64,000 bases of DNA from assembly GCF_031886125.1 (NCBI RefSeq), contig NZ_CP119391.1:1178001-1242000 (forward strand), given 5' to 3'. The notes beneath the pieces were generated by a model. It saw nothing but the letters and a program-made list of their open reading frames with translations. It was not told the origin of the DNA and searched no databases. Positions within the stretch are counted from its first letter, which is position 1. Each line of letters opens with the position of its first letter. This DNA is from Halomonas piscis. GTDB taxonomy: Bacteria; Pseudomonadota; Gammaproteobacteria; Pseudomonadales; Halomonadaceae. Position numbers and translations under genes: made by a program. Below are positions 55,372 through 64,000 of this stretch, piece by piece.

Positions 55372-56912
55372 TCAGCCGGCGCCTGCGTGCCGGAGCAGCG
55401 CGCGGCCAAGCTCGTGTGCCGCCAGCCGGGTGGGGGCGGCATCTATCGCGGACGTTTGCCGGGTTGACCATATCATATACGGCGACTCGCCGGCGGGTCG
55501 CGAGTAGTAGGCGTAGGCCTCGGGCAGAATGGGCACGTGGTCGCCGTAAAAGCCGAGAAGACCGGGTCGCGGGGCTTGCCCAAGCGCCCGCTTGAGTGCG
55601 CCGAGCATGGCGTCCGCTTCGCGCAGATGGCGCAGATATACCGCAAGGTGGCGCTGATGCTCGGGCAGTGGCCAGCCGGCCCCGGGCAGGGTGTCGGCCA
55701 GCAGATCGCGCCGGGGCGGCTCCAGCCCCAGCGGGCCATGGTTTTCCATGGTGATGACAAAAATGAACAGCGGCCTCTCGTCAGGCTCGGCAAGCAGCTG
55801 CGAGATTTTTCGGGCCACGGCGGCGTCGCCGATGTACTGGCCGTTTTTGTCTGCCGCGCTGAACGCCTGGTCGTCGATGAAGGTATCAAACCCCAGATGG
55901 GGCATCACCCGGTGGCGGGAGTAAAAGCGTGCCGGGTAGGGGTGCAGGCAAACGGTGCGATAGCCGGCCTCCCGGAATGCGGCGGCAAGGCTGGGAAACG
56001 CGCGGCGCGAAAGCGACCGGTAGGGGTTGAACTGGTGAATGCCCCAGTCGGCCGGGGCCAGGCCTGTGAGCACGGCGCACTCGGTGCGGACGGTGTTGGC
56101 GCCCCAGGCGGGGACGCCAAGCAGGCCGTGCTGAAGGGCCCGGCGGCGGGTGTCGTCCCAGTGGGAGAGGACGCCTTGAGCCACGTCGGAACACCAGGTC
56201 CGCGGGTCGGAAAACGATTCGTTCTGTACCAGCACCACGTGGGGGCGCTCGGCAGCGGGCAGCTGGGGGATGGCGGCTTGTTGACCGCGGCGAAAGGCGA
56301 CGCCTCGGCCGGCGGCGGCGCCCGGCGCAGCAGCGCGACGCCGTAGGCCCACAGCGACGCAAAAAGCCCGAGCGCCTCAAGGTCGCGCCCGGGGCAAAGC
56401 GTAAGGCCGGGCAGGCGGGCAACGCCGGCGGCGACCAGGGCGGCACCGAGGGCGCAGAGCGCAACCCCGGTCGCCAGAAAAGTCGTCAAACCGGCCGCGT
56501 ATAGCGAGCTGCCCTCCAGCAGAAAAAACGCCGCAATGGTCACCAGCCCGGCCAGGCTTGCGCCCGCTGCCAGGGCAATGCCGAAAAACGGCACGTACAG
56601 GCGCGGGTGGCGGACGGCGTCAATAAAATACTCGAAGTCCTGGCAGATGAAGGGCTCGTTCAGCGTGCGCGTTTTGGTATTGCTGGACTGCACCACCACC
56701 AGCTGCAGAGACAGGAGCGTCACCGTGGCGAACCAGGGGCGCTGCAGCAGCAGAAAAGCGATGCCCCAGAGCAGGCACCAGCTGCCCAGATGGACGGCGC
56801 CGGCCGCCACGCCGCGCCGCCAGAAGGGACGCGGGCGGGGGGCAAGCAGCGCCTCCAGCCCCAGGGAGGCCACCAGCCCCATGAGCAGCGGCCCCAGCGG
56901 GAGGCTACTCAT
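55372..56912 (-). pseudogene. LtaS-like sulfatase-fold membrane protein (WcbQ-like position), frameshifted
   Basis: The N-terminal half (start ATG 56910-56912, MSSLPLGPLLMGLV) has several membrane helices and runs open until about 56280. The C-terminal sulfatase-fold half is one frame off: HVVLVQNESFSDPRTW, GANTVRTECAVLTGL (nucleophile Thr region), and FYGDHVPILPEAY (metal site). Together they match alkaline phosphatase superfamily proteins like LtaS or OpgB that transfer phospho-polyol groups in the periplasm. The total length is not a multiple of three, so one indel is needed. Its start overlaps the SDR gene by eight bases. Confidence 0.75.
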
Positions 56913-57693
56913 CGTCGGCGCTCGGCAGGCGCTGATAGCCCAGAACCTTGAGCAGCCGCTGGGAGAGGCCCGCGGGCAACAGCCCCAGCCAGCGCGTGCC
57001 CCAGCCAAGCCAGAAGGGAAAGGCAATGCGCGCCCGGTTGGCCCGAATGCCGCGCTGGATGACTCGGGCGGCGCGCTCCGGCGGCCACTCGCCGGGCTTG
57101 GGGCCGGGCATGGCTTGACACATGGGAGAGCTGACGTAGCCCGGCATGACCACGCTGACGCCGATGCCGAAGGGGGCAAGCCAGCCGCGCAGCCCTTCGC
57201 CGTAGGCCTTGATGCCGGCCTTGCTGGCGCTGTAGGTGGGCGTGGTGGGCAGCCCGTACCACGCCGCCAGCGAGCTGACGAACGCAAGCTGGCCGCTGCC
57301 CCGGGCGCGCATGTGGGGGACCAGGTGCTGGGCCATGGCCACGGGCACGGCCAGGTTGAGCGCCAGCACGGCCTGGGCATCGGCGGCGGGCTCAAGGGCA
57401 CCGGGGGTGGCGGGGTGGGTGTTCTGGCCGGCGCAGGCAATGACGATGTCCGGCACCGCCACCGCGCATACCTCGTCCTCCAGCCAGCGGGCCAGCGACT
57501 CGGGGTCGGCCAGGTCGATGCGGGAGGTGGTGACCCGGGCCCCTCGGCGGCGGCAGCGCTCGGCCAGGGCCTCGAGCGCCTCCTGCCGGCGGCCGTGCAG
57601 AATCAGCCGGGTGCCGGCGGCGGCGTAGCGCCTGGCCAGAGCACCGCCGATGGCGCCGGTGGCGCCGGTGATCAATACGCACGTATCCGGCAT
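56905..57693 (-). CDS. Short-chain dehydrogenase/reductase (WcbP-like)
   Basis: A 262-residue classical SDR: cofactor motif VLITGATGAIGGALARRYA (TGxxxGxG), structural motif ACAGQ for NAAG, and the catalytic Ser and Tyr-x-x-x-Lys in FVSSLAAWYGLPTTPTYSASKAG. The start at ATG 57691-57693 follows the previous gene's TGA by one base. A hydrophobic C-terminal segment suggests membrane association. In this operon it may reduce the ketone made by the oxoamine synthase, as 3-ketosphinganine reductase does after serine palmitoyltransferase. That is inferred. The gene is intact. Confidence 0.82.
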   Translation of the reverse strand: MPDTCVLITGATGAIGGALARRYAAAGTRLILHGRRQEALEALAERCRRRGARVTTSRIDLADPESLARWLEDEVCAVAVPDIVIACAGQNTHPATPGALEPAADAQAVLALNLAVPVAMAQHLVPHMRARGSGQLAFVSSLAAWYGLPTTPTYSASKAGIKAYGEGLRGWLAPFGIGVSVVMPGYVSSPMCQAMPGPKPGEWPPERAARVIQRGIRANRARIAFPFWLGWGTRWLGLLPAGLSQRLLKVLGYQRLPSADDE

Positions 57694-57694
57694 C

Positions 57695-58958
57695 TCAGGT
57701 ATCGCCTTGGGGGAGGGTAAGGCCCAGCTGCTCAAGCGGGGAGGTTCGGGCCGTCAGGCGTTGGGCGGCGCCCTCGACGGCCAGGTCGATGCCCGGCTGA
57801 TTGTAAAAGCCGCCGTTGATCTGGGTGGCGTGCATGACGGTGCGGCGAAAGCAGGCAAAAAGCGTGGCGGATGGCGGCGTCGGCGCGCGCCAGAACGCGT
57901 CCAGCGAGCCCTGAAACGTCAGCCCCGGGAGCTGGTAGATCGGGTCGCCAAGGGCGATGGTGGGGCAGCCGTGGCCCAGCGCGACAAGCCCGGTGGTGCT
58001 GTTGACGGTAACGGTGCCGGCGGCGTGACGCGTAATGCGGTTGAGGTCGCCCGACTCCAGAAAAACCACCCGTGGCGCGATGTCGTATTCCCGGGCAAGC
58101 CGGTTGACCAGCCGCTCATAGCCGCAAAGGCCCTGGTCCAGCGGGTGGTTCTTGATGCATAGCACGGCGTCGCTCGGCGCATGGCGGGCAAAGGAGGCAA
58201 GCGTCGCGGCGATGACTTCCTGCATGTTGGCGTAGGCCGAATGATCGCGGATCTGGGCGTCGGTGTTGAGCTGCAGCGGCAGGATAAAAAACGGCCGGCG
58301 GCTCAGCAGCAGCGAGCGAATGCGGTTGTGATCCTTGACCCGGCGGTAGCGCAGCCAGGTAAAGCGACGTATATAGCCGGCGTATTCCCAGGGGGCGGTC
58401 AGCGACGAATGGTTGCGGTAGTGCGGGGCGACCAGCGGATTGGCCAGGCCCGCCAGGTGGTAGCAGACGTCGTGCAGCGCGCGAACTTTAAAGCGTGAGG
58501 TAAAGTGCGTCGGCGCTTGCGGTCGGGGCAGCGCCGAGGCGGCGTCGCGGAACCACGCCGGGTCCCGGGGGAGCAGCGAGTGGCCGTTGACGCCTTCGCG
58601 CTCGAGCGTGACCCAGATAAGGGCGAAAATAGCCTTCCTCGAACACGTGGGTGCGTATGCCCGCTCTTGGTGCGTTTTCCACCGCCGTGCGGTGAATCGG
58701 GCGGCGGTCGCCAAACACAATCTGGTCGGTGACGCCGTAGCGCTGCCATAGCGTCTGGACATAGTCGCCCAGCGCTTCCAGGCGGCCGCGAAAGAGGTGG
58801 CGGTGGTGCCCCTGACGCCCCCAGTAAACGATATCGCCGGCGTTGAAGTGCAGTTTGATGACCCGGTGCCCCTCGTGCTCCAGCCGCGAGGCCAGGCGCG
58901 CATTGAAAGGCGAGCAAACGCCCTGCAAAAAGAGAAATGTGCGCGTATCGGAGGCCAA
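57695..58958 (-). pseudogene. kpsS: Capsule Kdo-transferase KpsS (WcbO-like), frameshifted
   Basis: The N-terminal third reads FLFLQGVCSPFNARLASRLE, VIKLHFNAGDIVYW and THVFEEGYFRP. The rest, in another frame from about 58617, reads IWVTLEREGVNGHSLLPRDP, AVLCIKNHPLDQG and VTVNSTTGLVALGHGCPTIALGDPIY. All are KpsS hallmarks. One extra T in CCTTATC (near 58616-58622) explains the shift; without it FEEGYFRPIWVTLEREG is restored. KpsS adds the first Kdo to lysophosphatidylglycerol for group 2 capsules. The start is probably TTG at 58956-58958 next to the kpsC stop. Confidence 0.8.
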
Positions 58959-58960
58959 AT

Positions 58961-60944
58961 TCAGTACCTTCGGGTTAACAGACGGCGATACAGGCGGTAG
59001 CACTGCTGCGGCCAGCTCAGGCGGGTTGATTGTTGCCGCGCGATTTCCAGCAGGGTCACGACGGTTTCGGCGTTGCACAGCTGCCCGCTGGCCGGGTCCA
59101 CGTAGCCGGGATAGAGGATCAGACTGCCGGCGACCAGGTCGTCCAGGTCAAGGCGCCGCGTGCGCCTTGAGCAGCTCAGAAGATCCTGGGTGAGCCCCCA
59201 GCGTATGCACGCGCCGGCCCCGCAGCAGCGCTTCAAAGCCGGTAAGCGAGCTCATGGTGTGGACGCTGTCCACGCGCTCGAGCAGGCTGGCGATCTCGGC
59301 GTCGCTGACGTCCAGGTCGTAAAGCTGGCCGGCATGGCGGTCCAGCTGGCCCAGGCGAATGCCGGATACTACATCAGGGTGGGCCTTATATAAAATGCAG
59401 GCGTCGGGTCGCGCCGCGCGGACGGCCTCGAGCAGGGCGCTGTTGGTGCGGACCTGCGGCGAGCCGGCGGCCACGGAGGCGTCGGTTTCCACCTGGCCCG
59501 GCACCAGAATCAGCTCCCGGCCGTCGTCGGGCAGCGGGCAGGCTGCTGGGCCGGCCGTGACGTTGTATTTGGACAGCTTCAGGGCCACCAGGCGCTTTCG
59601 CAGCGCCCGGGCGCGCTTGCGCAGCTCCTCGTCGAAGGCGGCGCGATTGAGCAGGGTTTCCAGATCGCTCGGCCGGCGCGGGTCGTAGTAGATTCCTCGG
59701 CGGTCGAGCACCAGCGAGAGCGGGCGCGCCAGGTCAACGCCGAGCCCGGCCGAGCGGATAAAGCCGTCTTCCATGCGCCACAGCGGCGCCTGCTGGCGGT
59801 GAGCATGGTCGATCAGGGCGGCATCGATGCCCGAGGACCAGGCCAGGAGCGGCGCCCGGGAGGCCGGCAGCGCCTGTTGCCGAGGGTAGTGTGTCAGCGT
59901 GCCGGCGTCGCCGATAAAGTCGCCGACAAACTTTTGCTTCCAGCCGGAAAAGCCGCAGGCCAGCCAGTGACCCCGGCCGCGCTCGCGCTGGCGGCGCTGA
60001 TCGGCAAGCAGCGTAACGGTCTCGTGAAGCGTTGCCGGTCGCCCGGTATAGGGGTTGGCGTAGCGGCAATAGCGCAGGTACGCCGCGGTAAAGATCTCGA
60101 CCAGGGTGCGCTTGCGGCGGCGGCGCGAGCAGGTTTGGGTATCGTGGGTGAGCCCCCAGCCGGCATAAAAGGGCAGGCCGTGGCAGTACACCCGCTTGCC
60201 GGCCATGAGCGCCTCGAACCCCAGCTGGCTGGTCACCGTATGCACCTCGTCCACCCGGTCAAACAGCGCCCAGGGATTGACGTCCTCGCCGATCACCCGG
60301 CAGCGAGGATGCGCCGCCGCTGACGCCAGGTGGCCCCGCCGGGTGCCGGCAATGACGTCGGGGTGCGTCTTGATCCACAGCGTGGCGCCTGGGTGTCGCG
60401 CAAGGGCCGCGTCGAGCATGGCGTGAAAGGTGTTAGCGTCGGCCCGGCCGTATTCAATCGAGGCGTCGCCTGCGGTCTGGTCGATCAGCAGTACCCGGGA
60501 GGCGGGCAGATGATCCAGAGCGCTCTCGGGGGCGTGATTGTACTTGGACAGCCGGTAGCGGCGCAGCAGGGCCATGCAGCGCTCGGCCTCGGTGAGTTCG
60601 GCGGCGGAAAACGCGGCTTCGTTGAGGCAGGTTTCCAGATCCGAGGGGCGCGAGGCGTCGTAGTAAATGCCCTGCTTGTCGACCACCAGGCTAAGCGGCT
60701 GGTAGCCCTCTGCCGCCGGCGCCAGCGAGCGCAAAAAACCGTCTTCAAGCGCTATGTAGGGAATGCCATGCTTCAGCGCGTAGCGGCGCGCCCGGCGAGC
60801 GGTGGGCTTGAGCCCCCAGCCGAGCACATGGTCGGCCGGCTGACCCGGGCGGTAGCGGCGCAGCGAGAACTCGGGGAGAAACGTCGCCAGGGCGCGGATT
60901 CTGCCGATCCCCGAAGAGAAGTAGCACGCGGTGGGTAAGGCCAT
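58961..60944 (-). pseudogene. kpsC: Capsule beta-Kdo transferase KpsC (WcbA-like), small deletion in second module
   Basis: Two similar halves are seen, as in KpsC: module 1 with LWIKTHPDVIAGTRRGHL, TVTSQLGFEALMAGKRVYCHGLPFYAGWGLTHD; module 2 with ILYKAHPDVVSGIRLGQL, TMSSLTGFEALLRGRRVHTLG. At about 59197 the second module loses the expected LPFYAG part and shifts frame. The open frame ends at 59148, whereas the native C-terminus (WGLTQDLLSCSRRTRRLDLDDLVAGSLILYPGYVDP) continues out of frame to a TGA at 58961. KpsC builds the Kdo linker on phosphatidylglycerol. Module 1 is intact; module 2 is damaged. Confidence 0.85.
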
Positions 60945-60967
60945 GAAGGCGCTCGGAAAAGCAGAGA

Positions 60968-61003
60968 CAAAAAATGCCGCCCCCCGGAAGCGGGGCGCGG
61001 CAC
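60968..61003 (-). terminator. Rho-independent terminator after ompW
   Basis: On the minus strand a GC-rich stem (GTGCCGCGCCCCGCTTCCGG with its partner) is followed by ATTTTTT. It lies between the ompW stop and kpsC. A second hairpin, TTATGCCCGC/GCGGGCATTA, lies at 61034-61059. Together they should separate ompW transcription from the capsule operon. Confidence 0.75.
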
Positions 61004-61080
61004 TGTATATAACGCATGTCAGGCGACAGCGCTAATGCCCGCCTGGCAGCGGGCATAACGTCAGTGGCGAGCGCTGACTG

Positions 61081-61692
61081 TCAGAAGCGGTAGGTCAGAC
61101 CGGCGCCGACGGTGACCGGGTCCAGGCGAACGGTGCCGCTGCCGGTGCCGGTACCGTTGACGTTTTCTCTTTTCCAGTCGACGTCGGCGTCAACGTCGGA
61201 CCAGCGGGCGTAGCCGGTAGCGCTCAGGTTATCGGTGAGGGTCAGATCCAGACCTGCCTGGCCAACCACGCCGTACTCGTCATCGATGTCGATGTCAAAG
61301 CCGTCGATGGCGTGGATGTTGGAGTAGCGAGTGTAGTTCAGACCCACGCCGACGAAGGGCTGCACGCGCGCTTCATCAATACCGCCCAGCGGGTAGTAGT
61401 TAAGCAGCAGGTTGACCGGCATGCGCTTCATGGTGCCCAGGTCGTTGCTGGCCAGCCCGAAAAAGTCGTGCTTGACCTTTTCCCCGATGCCCAGCTCAAC
61501 GCCCATCTTGTCGTGGAAGAGATAGCCGCCGGAGAGGTGGAAAGAGTTCTCGTCGGAGATATTGTCGGTTTCGATATCGGCCTTTTCAAAGCTGGCGCGG
61601 ACATAGGTATCGCCCGCCTGATAGGCCATGGCCGCCTGGCTGGCGAGAACGGTAGTCGCTGCAACGGCGAACATCATCTTGGTCTTGCGCAT
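61081..61692 (-). CDS. OmpW-family outer-membrane protein
   Basis: A 203-residue eight-stranded barrel: signal peptide (FAVAATTVLASQAAMA), AGDTYVRASFEKADIETDN, GVELGIGEKVKHDFF, QPFVGVGLNYTRYS and a C-terminal LDPVTVGAGLTYRF ending in Phe. OmpW proteins form narrow hydrophobic channels and respond to salt, oxygen and envelope stress. AGGAGG lies before the ATG. Upstream is a possible operator TTCCCTACAATGCATTGG with a matching AGGGAA. The gene is intact. Confidence 0.88.
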   Translation of the reverse strand: MRKTKMMFAVAATTVLASQAAMAYQAGDTYVRASFEKADIETDNISDENSFHLSGGYLFHDKMGVELGIGEKVKHDFFGLASNDLGTMKRMPVNLLLNYYPLGGIDEARVQPFVGVGLNYTRYSNIHAIDGFDIDIDDEYGVVGQAGLDLTLTDNLSATGYARWSDVDADVDWKRENVNGTGTGSGTVRLDPVTVGAGLTYRF

Positions 61693-62012
61693 GGAACAAC
61701 CTCCTGAAAGGGGCGATCTTTAAACGGTGCCGTGGCAATAATGCACTGGAAAACAAAAAGGGAGCAAATTTCCCTGTAGGGTACCAATGCATTGTAGGGA
61801 ACACTGTTTGCAATTACCACTCAAAAAACGATTGAGGCTTGTCTGTCGTGCCTGCCGGCTCTGACGGAAGCAAGCTTCACGCAAGATTCTTGCAGTCGAA
61901 TGAAAGTTCCCGCGCGCGGCGCAGCCGGCGTTACCCCGTTAACGGCGTTTCTGTTATGCTGCGTCGATTGTTTTTTCGGCTTGAATTTTCTCCCTACGAT
62001 GGTGACCCCCTC
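61693..62012. other. Divergent intergenic region between ompW and the type I secretion operon
   Basis: 320 bases. Toward ompW it holds an AT-rich patch and two CCCTACA copies flanking ATGCAT (about 61773-61800). Toward the secretion operon it holds CCGTTAACGG and TTATGCT (61936-61960), which may be promoter parts. Open frames extend the ABC gene upstream here but show no coding character. Confidence 0.35.
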
Positions 62013-63767
62013 ATGGCAAAGCAACAGGAAGCAACGGATCTGCAGCGGGCGCTCAAGGCCTGCAAGGGTTCGTTTGTTGCGGTGGGTTTTTTCAGCATGT
62101 TTGTCAACCTGTTGATGCTGGTTCCGCCGATGTACATGCTCCAGGTGTACGACCGCGTTCTTTCGACCCAGAGTGAAGACACGCTTTTGATGCTTACCCT
62201 GCTGGTGATCTTCCTGTTCGCCATCATGGGCGGGCTGGAACTGGTGCGTTCGCGCATTCTCGTGCGCGTGGGCAATCGCCTGGATACCATGATCAACGAG
62301 CGCCTTTACAGCGCCATGTTCCGGCGCAGCCTGATGGCCCCGGGCGGGCAGAGCGCCCAGCCGCTCAGCGACCTGACCTCGCTGCGCCAGTTTCTCACCG
62401 GCAAAAGTCTGTTTGCGTTTTTTGACGCCCCCTGGGTGCCGATTTACATCGGCGTGATGTTCTTGTTTCACCCCTGGCTGGGGATTTTTGCCATCGGCGC
62501 CGGGCTGATTCTGGTGGCGCTTGCGGTTGCCAACGAAAAATCCACCCAGAAGCTGCTGTCCGAAGCCAACAGCGAGCACATCCAGGCCCAAAACCTGGCC
62601 AATTCCAACCTGCGCAACGCCGAAGTGCTGCATGCCATGGGCATGCTGCCCGGCATCATGGGCTGCTGGTCGAAGCGCCACCACGAATTTCTGGCCAAGC
62701 AGTCCAGAGCAAGCGACCGCGCCGGCGCGCTGACGAACGCTTCCAAGGTGTTCCGCATGATGGCCCAGTCGCTGATATTGGGGCTGGCCGCGCTGCTGGT
62801 GTTGAAAGGCGAGCTCACCGGCGGCATGGTAATCGCCGGCTCGATTCTCATGGGCCGGGCATTGGCGCCCATTGACCAGATGATCGGCGGCTGGAAAGGG
62901 TTCGTCGGCGCCCGGGGTGCCTATCAGCGCCTGAACGAGCTGCTGAGTCAGATTCCCGACGAGCAAAAGCGCATGTCGCTACCTGCGCCCGAAGGCTACC
63001 TGAGCGTGGAAAACGTGGCCGCCGCCCCTCCCGGTACGCGCATGGCCACTATCCGCGGCGTCAACTTTGCCGTGGACAAGGGGGAGCATATCGGCATCAT
63101 TGGCCCCAGCGCGGCGGGGAAGTCGACGCTTGCTCGGGTGCTGCTGGGCATCTGGCCAAGCCAGGTGGGCGATGTGCGCCTCGACGGCGGCGACATTACC
63201 CAGTATAACCGCGACGAGCTGGGTCCCCATGTGGGGTATCTGCCCCAGGACATCGAGCTGTTTGACGGCACCGTGAGCGAGAACATCGCCCGCTTTGGCA
63301 ACGTGGAACCGGAAAAGGTCGTCCGCGCAGCAAGGAAAGCCGGTGTTCACGAAATGATCCTGGAGCTGCCCAACGGCTACGACACCGTGATTTCCGGCGG
63401 CGGCGGAGCGCTTTCCGGCGGCCAGCGCCAGCGCGTGGGGCTGGCCAGGGCGCTCTACGGCGATCCGGTCTTTTTGGTACTGGACGAACCCAACGCCAAC
63501 CTCGACGACGCCGGCGAGCGCGCGCTGGCCGAGGCCATCGCCCGGCTCAAGGCGGAAGGCACCACGCTGTTTGTCATCAGCCACCGCCAGAGCGTGCTCA
63601 AGCACATGGATAAATTGCTGGTGATGAAAGAAGGCCAGGTCAGCATGTTTGGCCCGCGCGACCAGGTGCTGGCCCAGTTTGCCAAAAAGCCCCGGAGCAA
63701 GGTGGGGCAGCAGGGCTCGGCCCGGCTGTCTGCCGTGAACGGCGCGCGCGGCGGCGAGGAGTCATGA
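62013..63767 (+). CDS. Type I secretion ABC transporter (PrtD/LapB-like ATPase-permease)
   Basis: A 584-residue half transporter: membrane domain (VAVGFFSMFVNLLMLVPPMYMLQVYDRVL and later helices), then the ATPase with Walker A IIGPSAAGKSTLARVL, signature LSGGQRQRVGLARAL and Walker B VFLVLDEPNANLDD. It lacks the N-terminal C39-like domain of HlyB, as in PrtD/AprD exporters of proteases, lipases and S-layer proteins. The ATG at 62013 begins MAKQQEATDLQRAL. The adaptor gene starts one base after its stop. The secreted substrate is outside the window. Confidence 0.88.
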   Translation: MAKQQEATDLQRALKACKGSFVAVGFFSMFVNLLMLVPPMYMLQVYDRVLSTQSEDTLLMLTLLVIFLFAIMGGLELVRSRILVRVGNRLDTMINERLYSAMFRRSLMAPGGQSAQPLSDLTSLRQFLTGKSLFAFFDAPWVPIYIGVMFLFHPWLGIFAIGAGLILVALAVANEKSTQKLLSEANSEHIQAQNLANSNLRNAEVLHAMGMLPGIMGCWSKRHHEFLAKQSRASDRAGALTNASKVFRMMAQSLILGLAALLVLKGELTGGMVIAGSILMGRALAPIDQMIGGWKGFVGARGAYQRLNELLSQIPDEQKRMSLPAPEGYLSVENVAAAPPGTRMATIRGVNFAVDKGEHIGIIGPSAAGKSTLARVLLGIWPSQVGDVRLDGGDITQYNRDELGPHVGYLPQDIELFDGTVSENIARFGNVEPEKVVRAARKAGVHEMILELPNGYDTVISGGGGALSGGQRQRVGLARALYGDPVFLVLDEPNANLDDAGERALAEAIARLKAEGTTLFVISHRQSVLKHMDKLLVMKEGQVSMFGPRDQVLAQFAKKPRSKVGQQGSARLSAVNGARGGEES

Positions 63768-63768
63768 A

Positions 63769-64000
63769 ATGAGCGAGAACCAGCAGGAACAAGGGCAGAA
63801 GAAAGACCATCTGCCGACACGCCAGGAAATCGACGTAACGCCCAGAGGGCCGGCCACGATTGAAGGCGAGGCCAGCGAGCCTCTGCCCACCAGCGATAAA
63901 GGCTATCGCGGCCTGGGGTTTGCCATACTGCTTATTGCGCTGGGCGGCTTTGTGCTCTGGGCCACCACGGCCACGCTGGCCGTTGCCGTAGTTGCCCCGG
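63769..64000 (+). CDS. Type I secretion membrane fusion protein (HlyD family), N-terminal part
   Basis: 77 codons before the window edge: a hydrophilic N-terminus, PTSDKGYRGLGFAILLIALGGFVLWATTATLAVAVVAP, the single membrane helix of HlyD/PrtE-type adaptors. The ATG overlaps nothing but follows the ABC gene's TGA by one base, with GAGGAG upstream. It would couple the ABC exporter to TolC. Confidence 0.82.
   Translation, partial: MSENQQEQGQKKDHLPTRQEIDVTPRGPATIEGEASEPLPTSDKGYRGLGFAILLIALGGFVLWATTATLAVAVVAP

Noticed and set aside
1-64000. tRNA and rRNA genes
   Set aside because: No cloverleaf with a TTCGAATC-type arm and CCA end, and no rRNA signature, was recognised by eye; a tRNAscan run would settle it.

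Overview
The window looks like the chromosome of a high-GC, salt-adapted gammaproteobacterium, most likely Halomonadaceae (Halomonas-like). This is an inference from the BCCT osmolyte carrier, repeated universal stress proteins, high-GC codon use and Pseudomonas-like REP repeats; no rRNA or other phylogenetic marker is present. I see no tRNA, rRNA or CRISPR array.

Layout. 1-4.1 kb: Mla-type lipid transport genes, a hydrolase relic, UspA and a BCCT carrier. 4.3-12.1 kb: a tightly coupled operon of octaheme cytochrome c (broken by an in-frame amber codon), membrane cytochrome b, RND adaptor and RND pump, with a DsrE-like protein and a c'-type cytochrome on the other side of an AT-rich promoter region. 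12.1-21.2 kb: a large helicase with RelE-like and ankyrin parts, an SMR pair, a Lon-like protease, a Usp protein, a flavoprotein disulfide reductase and a small Gln/Gly/Met-rich exported protein. 21.2-23.5 kb: gene relics, REP repeats and an IS110 element. 23.5-24.8 kb: glyA.

25.1-31.5 kb is the first part of a capsule/exopolysaccharide locus. It begins with a perfect ops element (recruitment site for RfaH) and holds a lipoprotein, a Wza/KpsD exporter, glycosyltransferases, a PagL-like barrel and RmlC. It is badly damaged: an in-frame stop, a deletion fusing the exporter to a glycosyltransferase, and an IS10-type insertion whose exact removal would restore the glycosyltransferase C-terminus. 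31.5-43.6 kb: an IS30 element, a phosphoribosyltransferase, and a sulfate uptake and activation set (permease, cysD, cysNC, cysQ). The cys operon is interrupted by an IS5 element sitting on the cysNC stop codon and by an IscB nuclease with a candidate omega RNA (HEARO). Two tandem repeat arrays (200-bp and 149-bp units) lie in this stretch.

43.6-60.9 kb (minus strand) is a second capsule operon: kpsC, kpsS, SDR, LtaS-like sulfatase-fold membrane protein, a highly reducing type I PKS, an alpha-oxoamine synthase and rfaH. The gene set resembles the wcbA/O/P/Q/R/T block of the Burkholderia pseudomallei capsule locus and suggests an unusual amino-polyketide lipid linked to capsule assembly. The PKS is interrupted by an IS110 element that itself carries an ISAs1 element, and the PKS, sulfatase, kpsS and kpsC genes each also contain a frameshift. 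The window ends with OmpW and the start of a type I secretion operon.

Main points: an IscB/omega RNA locus within a cys operon, a capsule pathway with many independent lesions but a surviving RfaH/ops pair, a redox-RND operon, and a RelE-UvrD-ankyrin protein.
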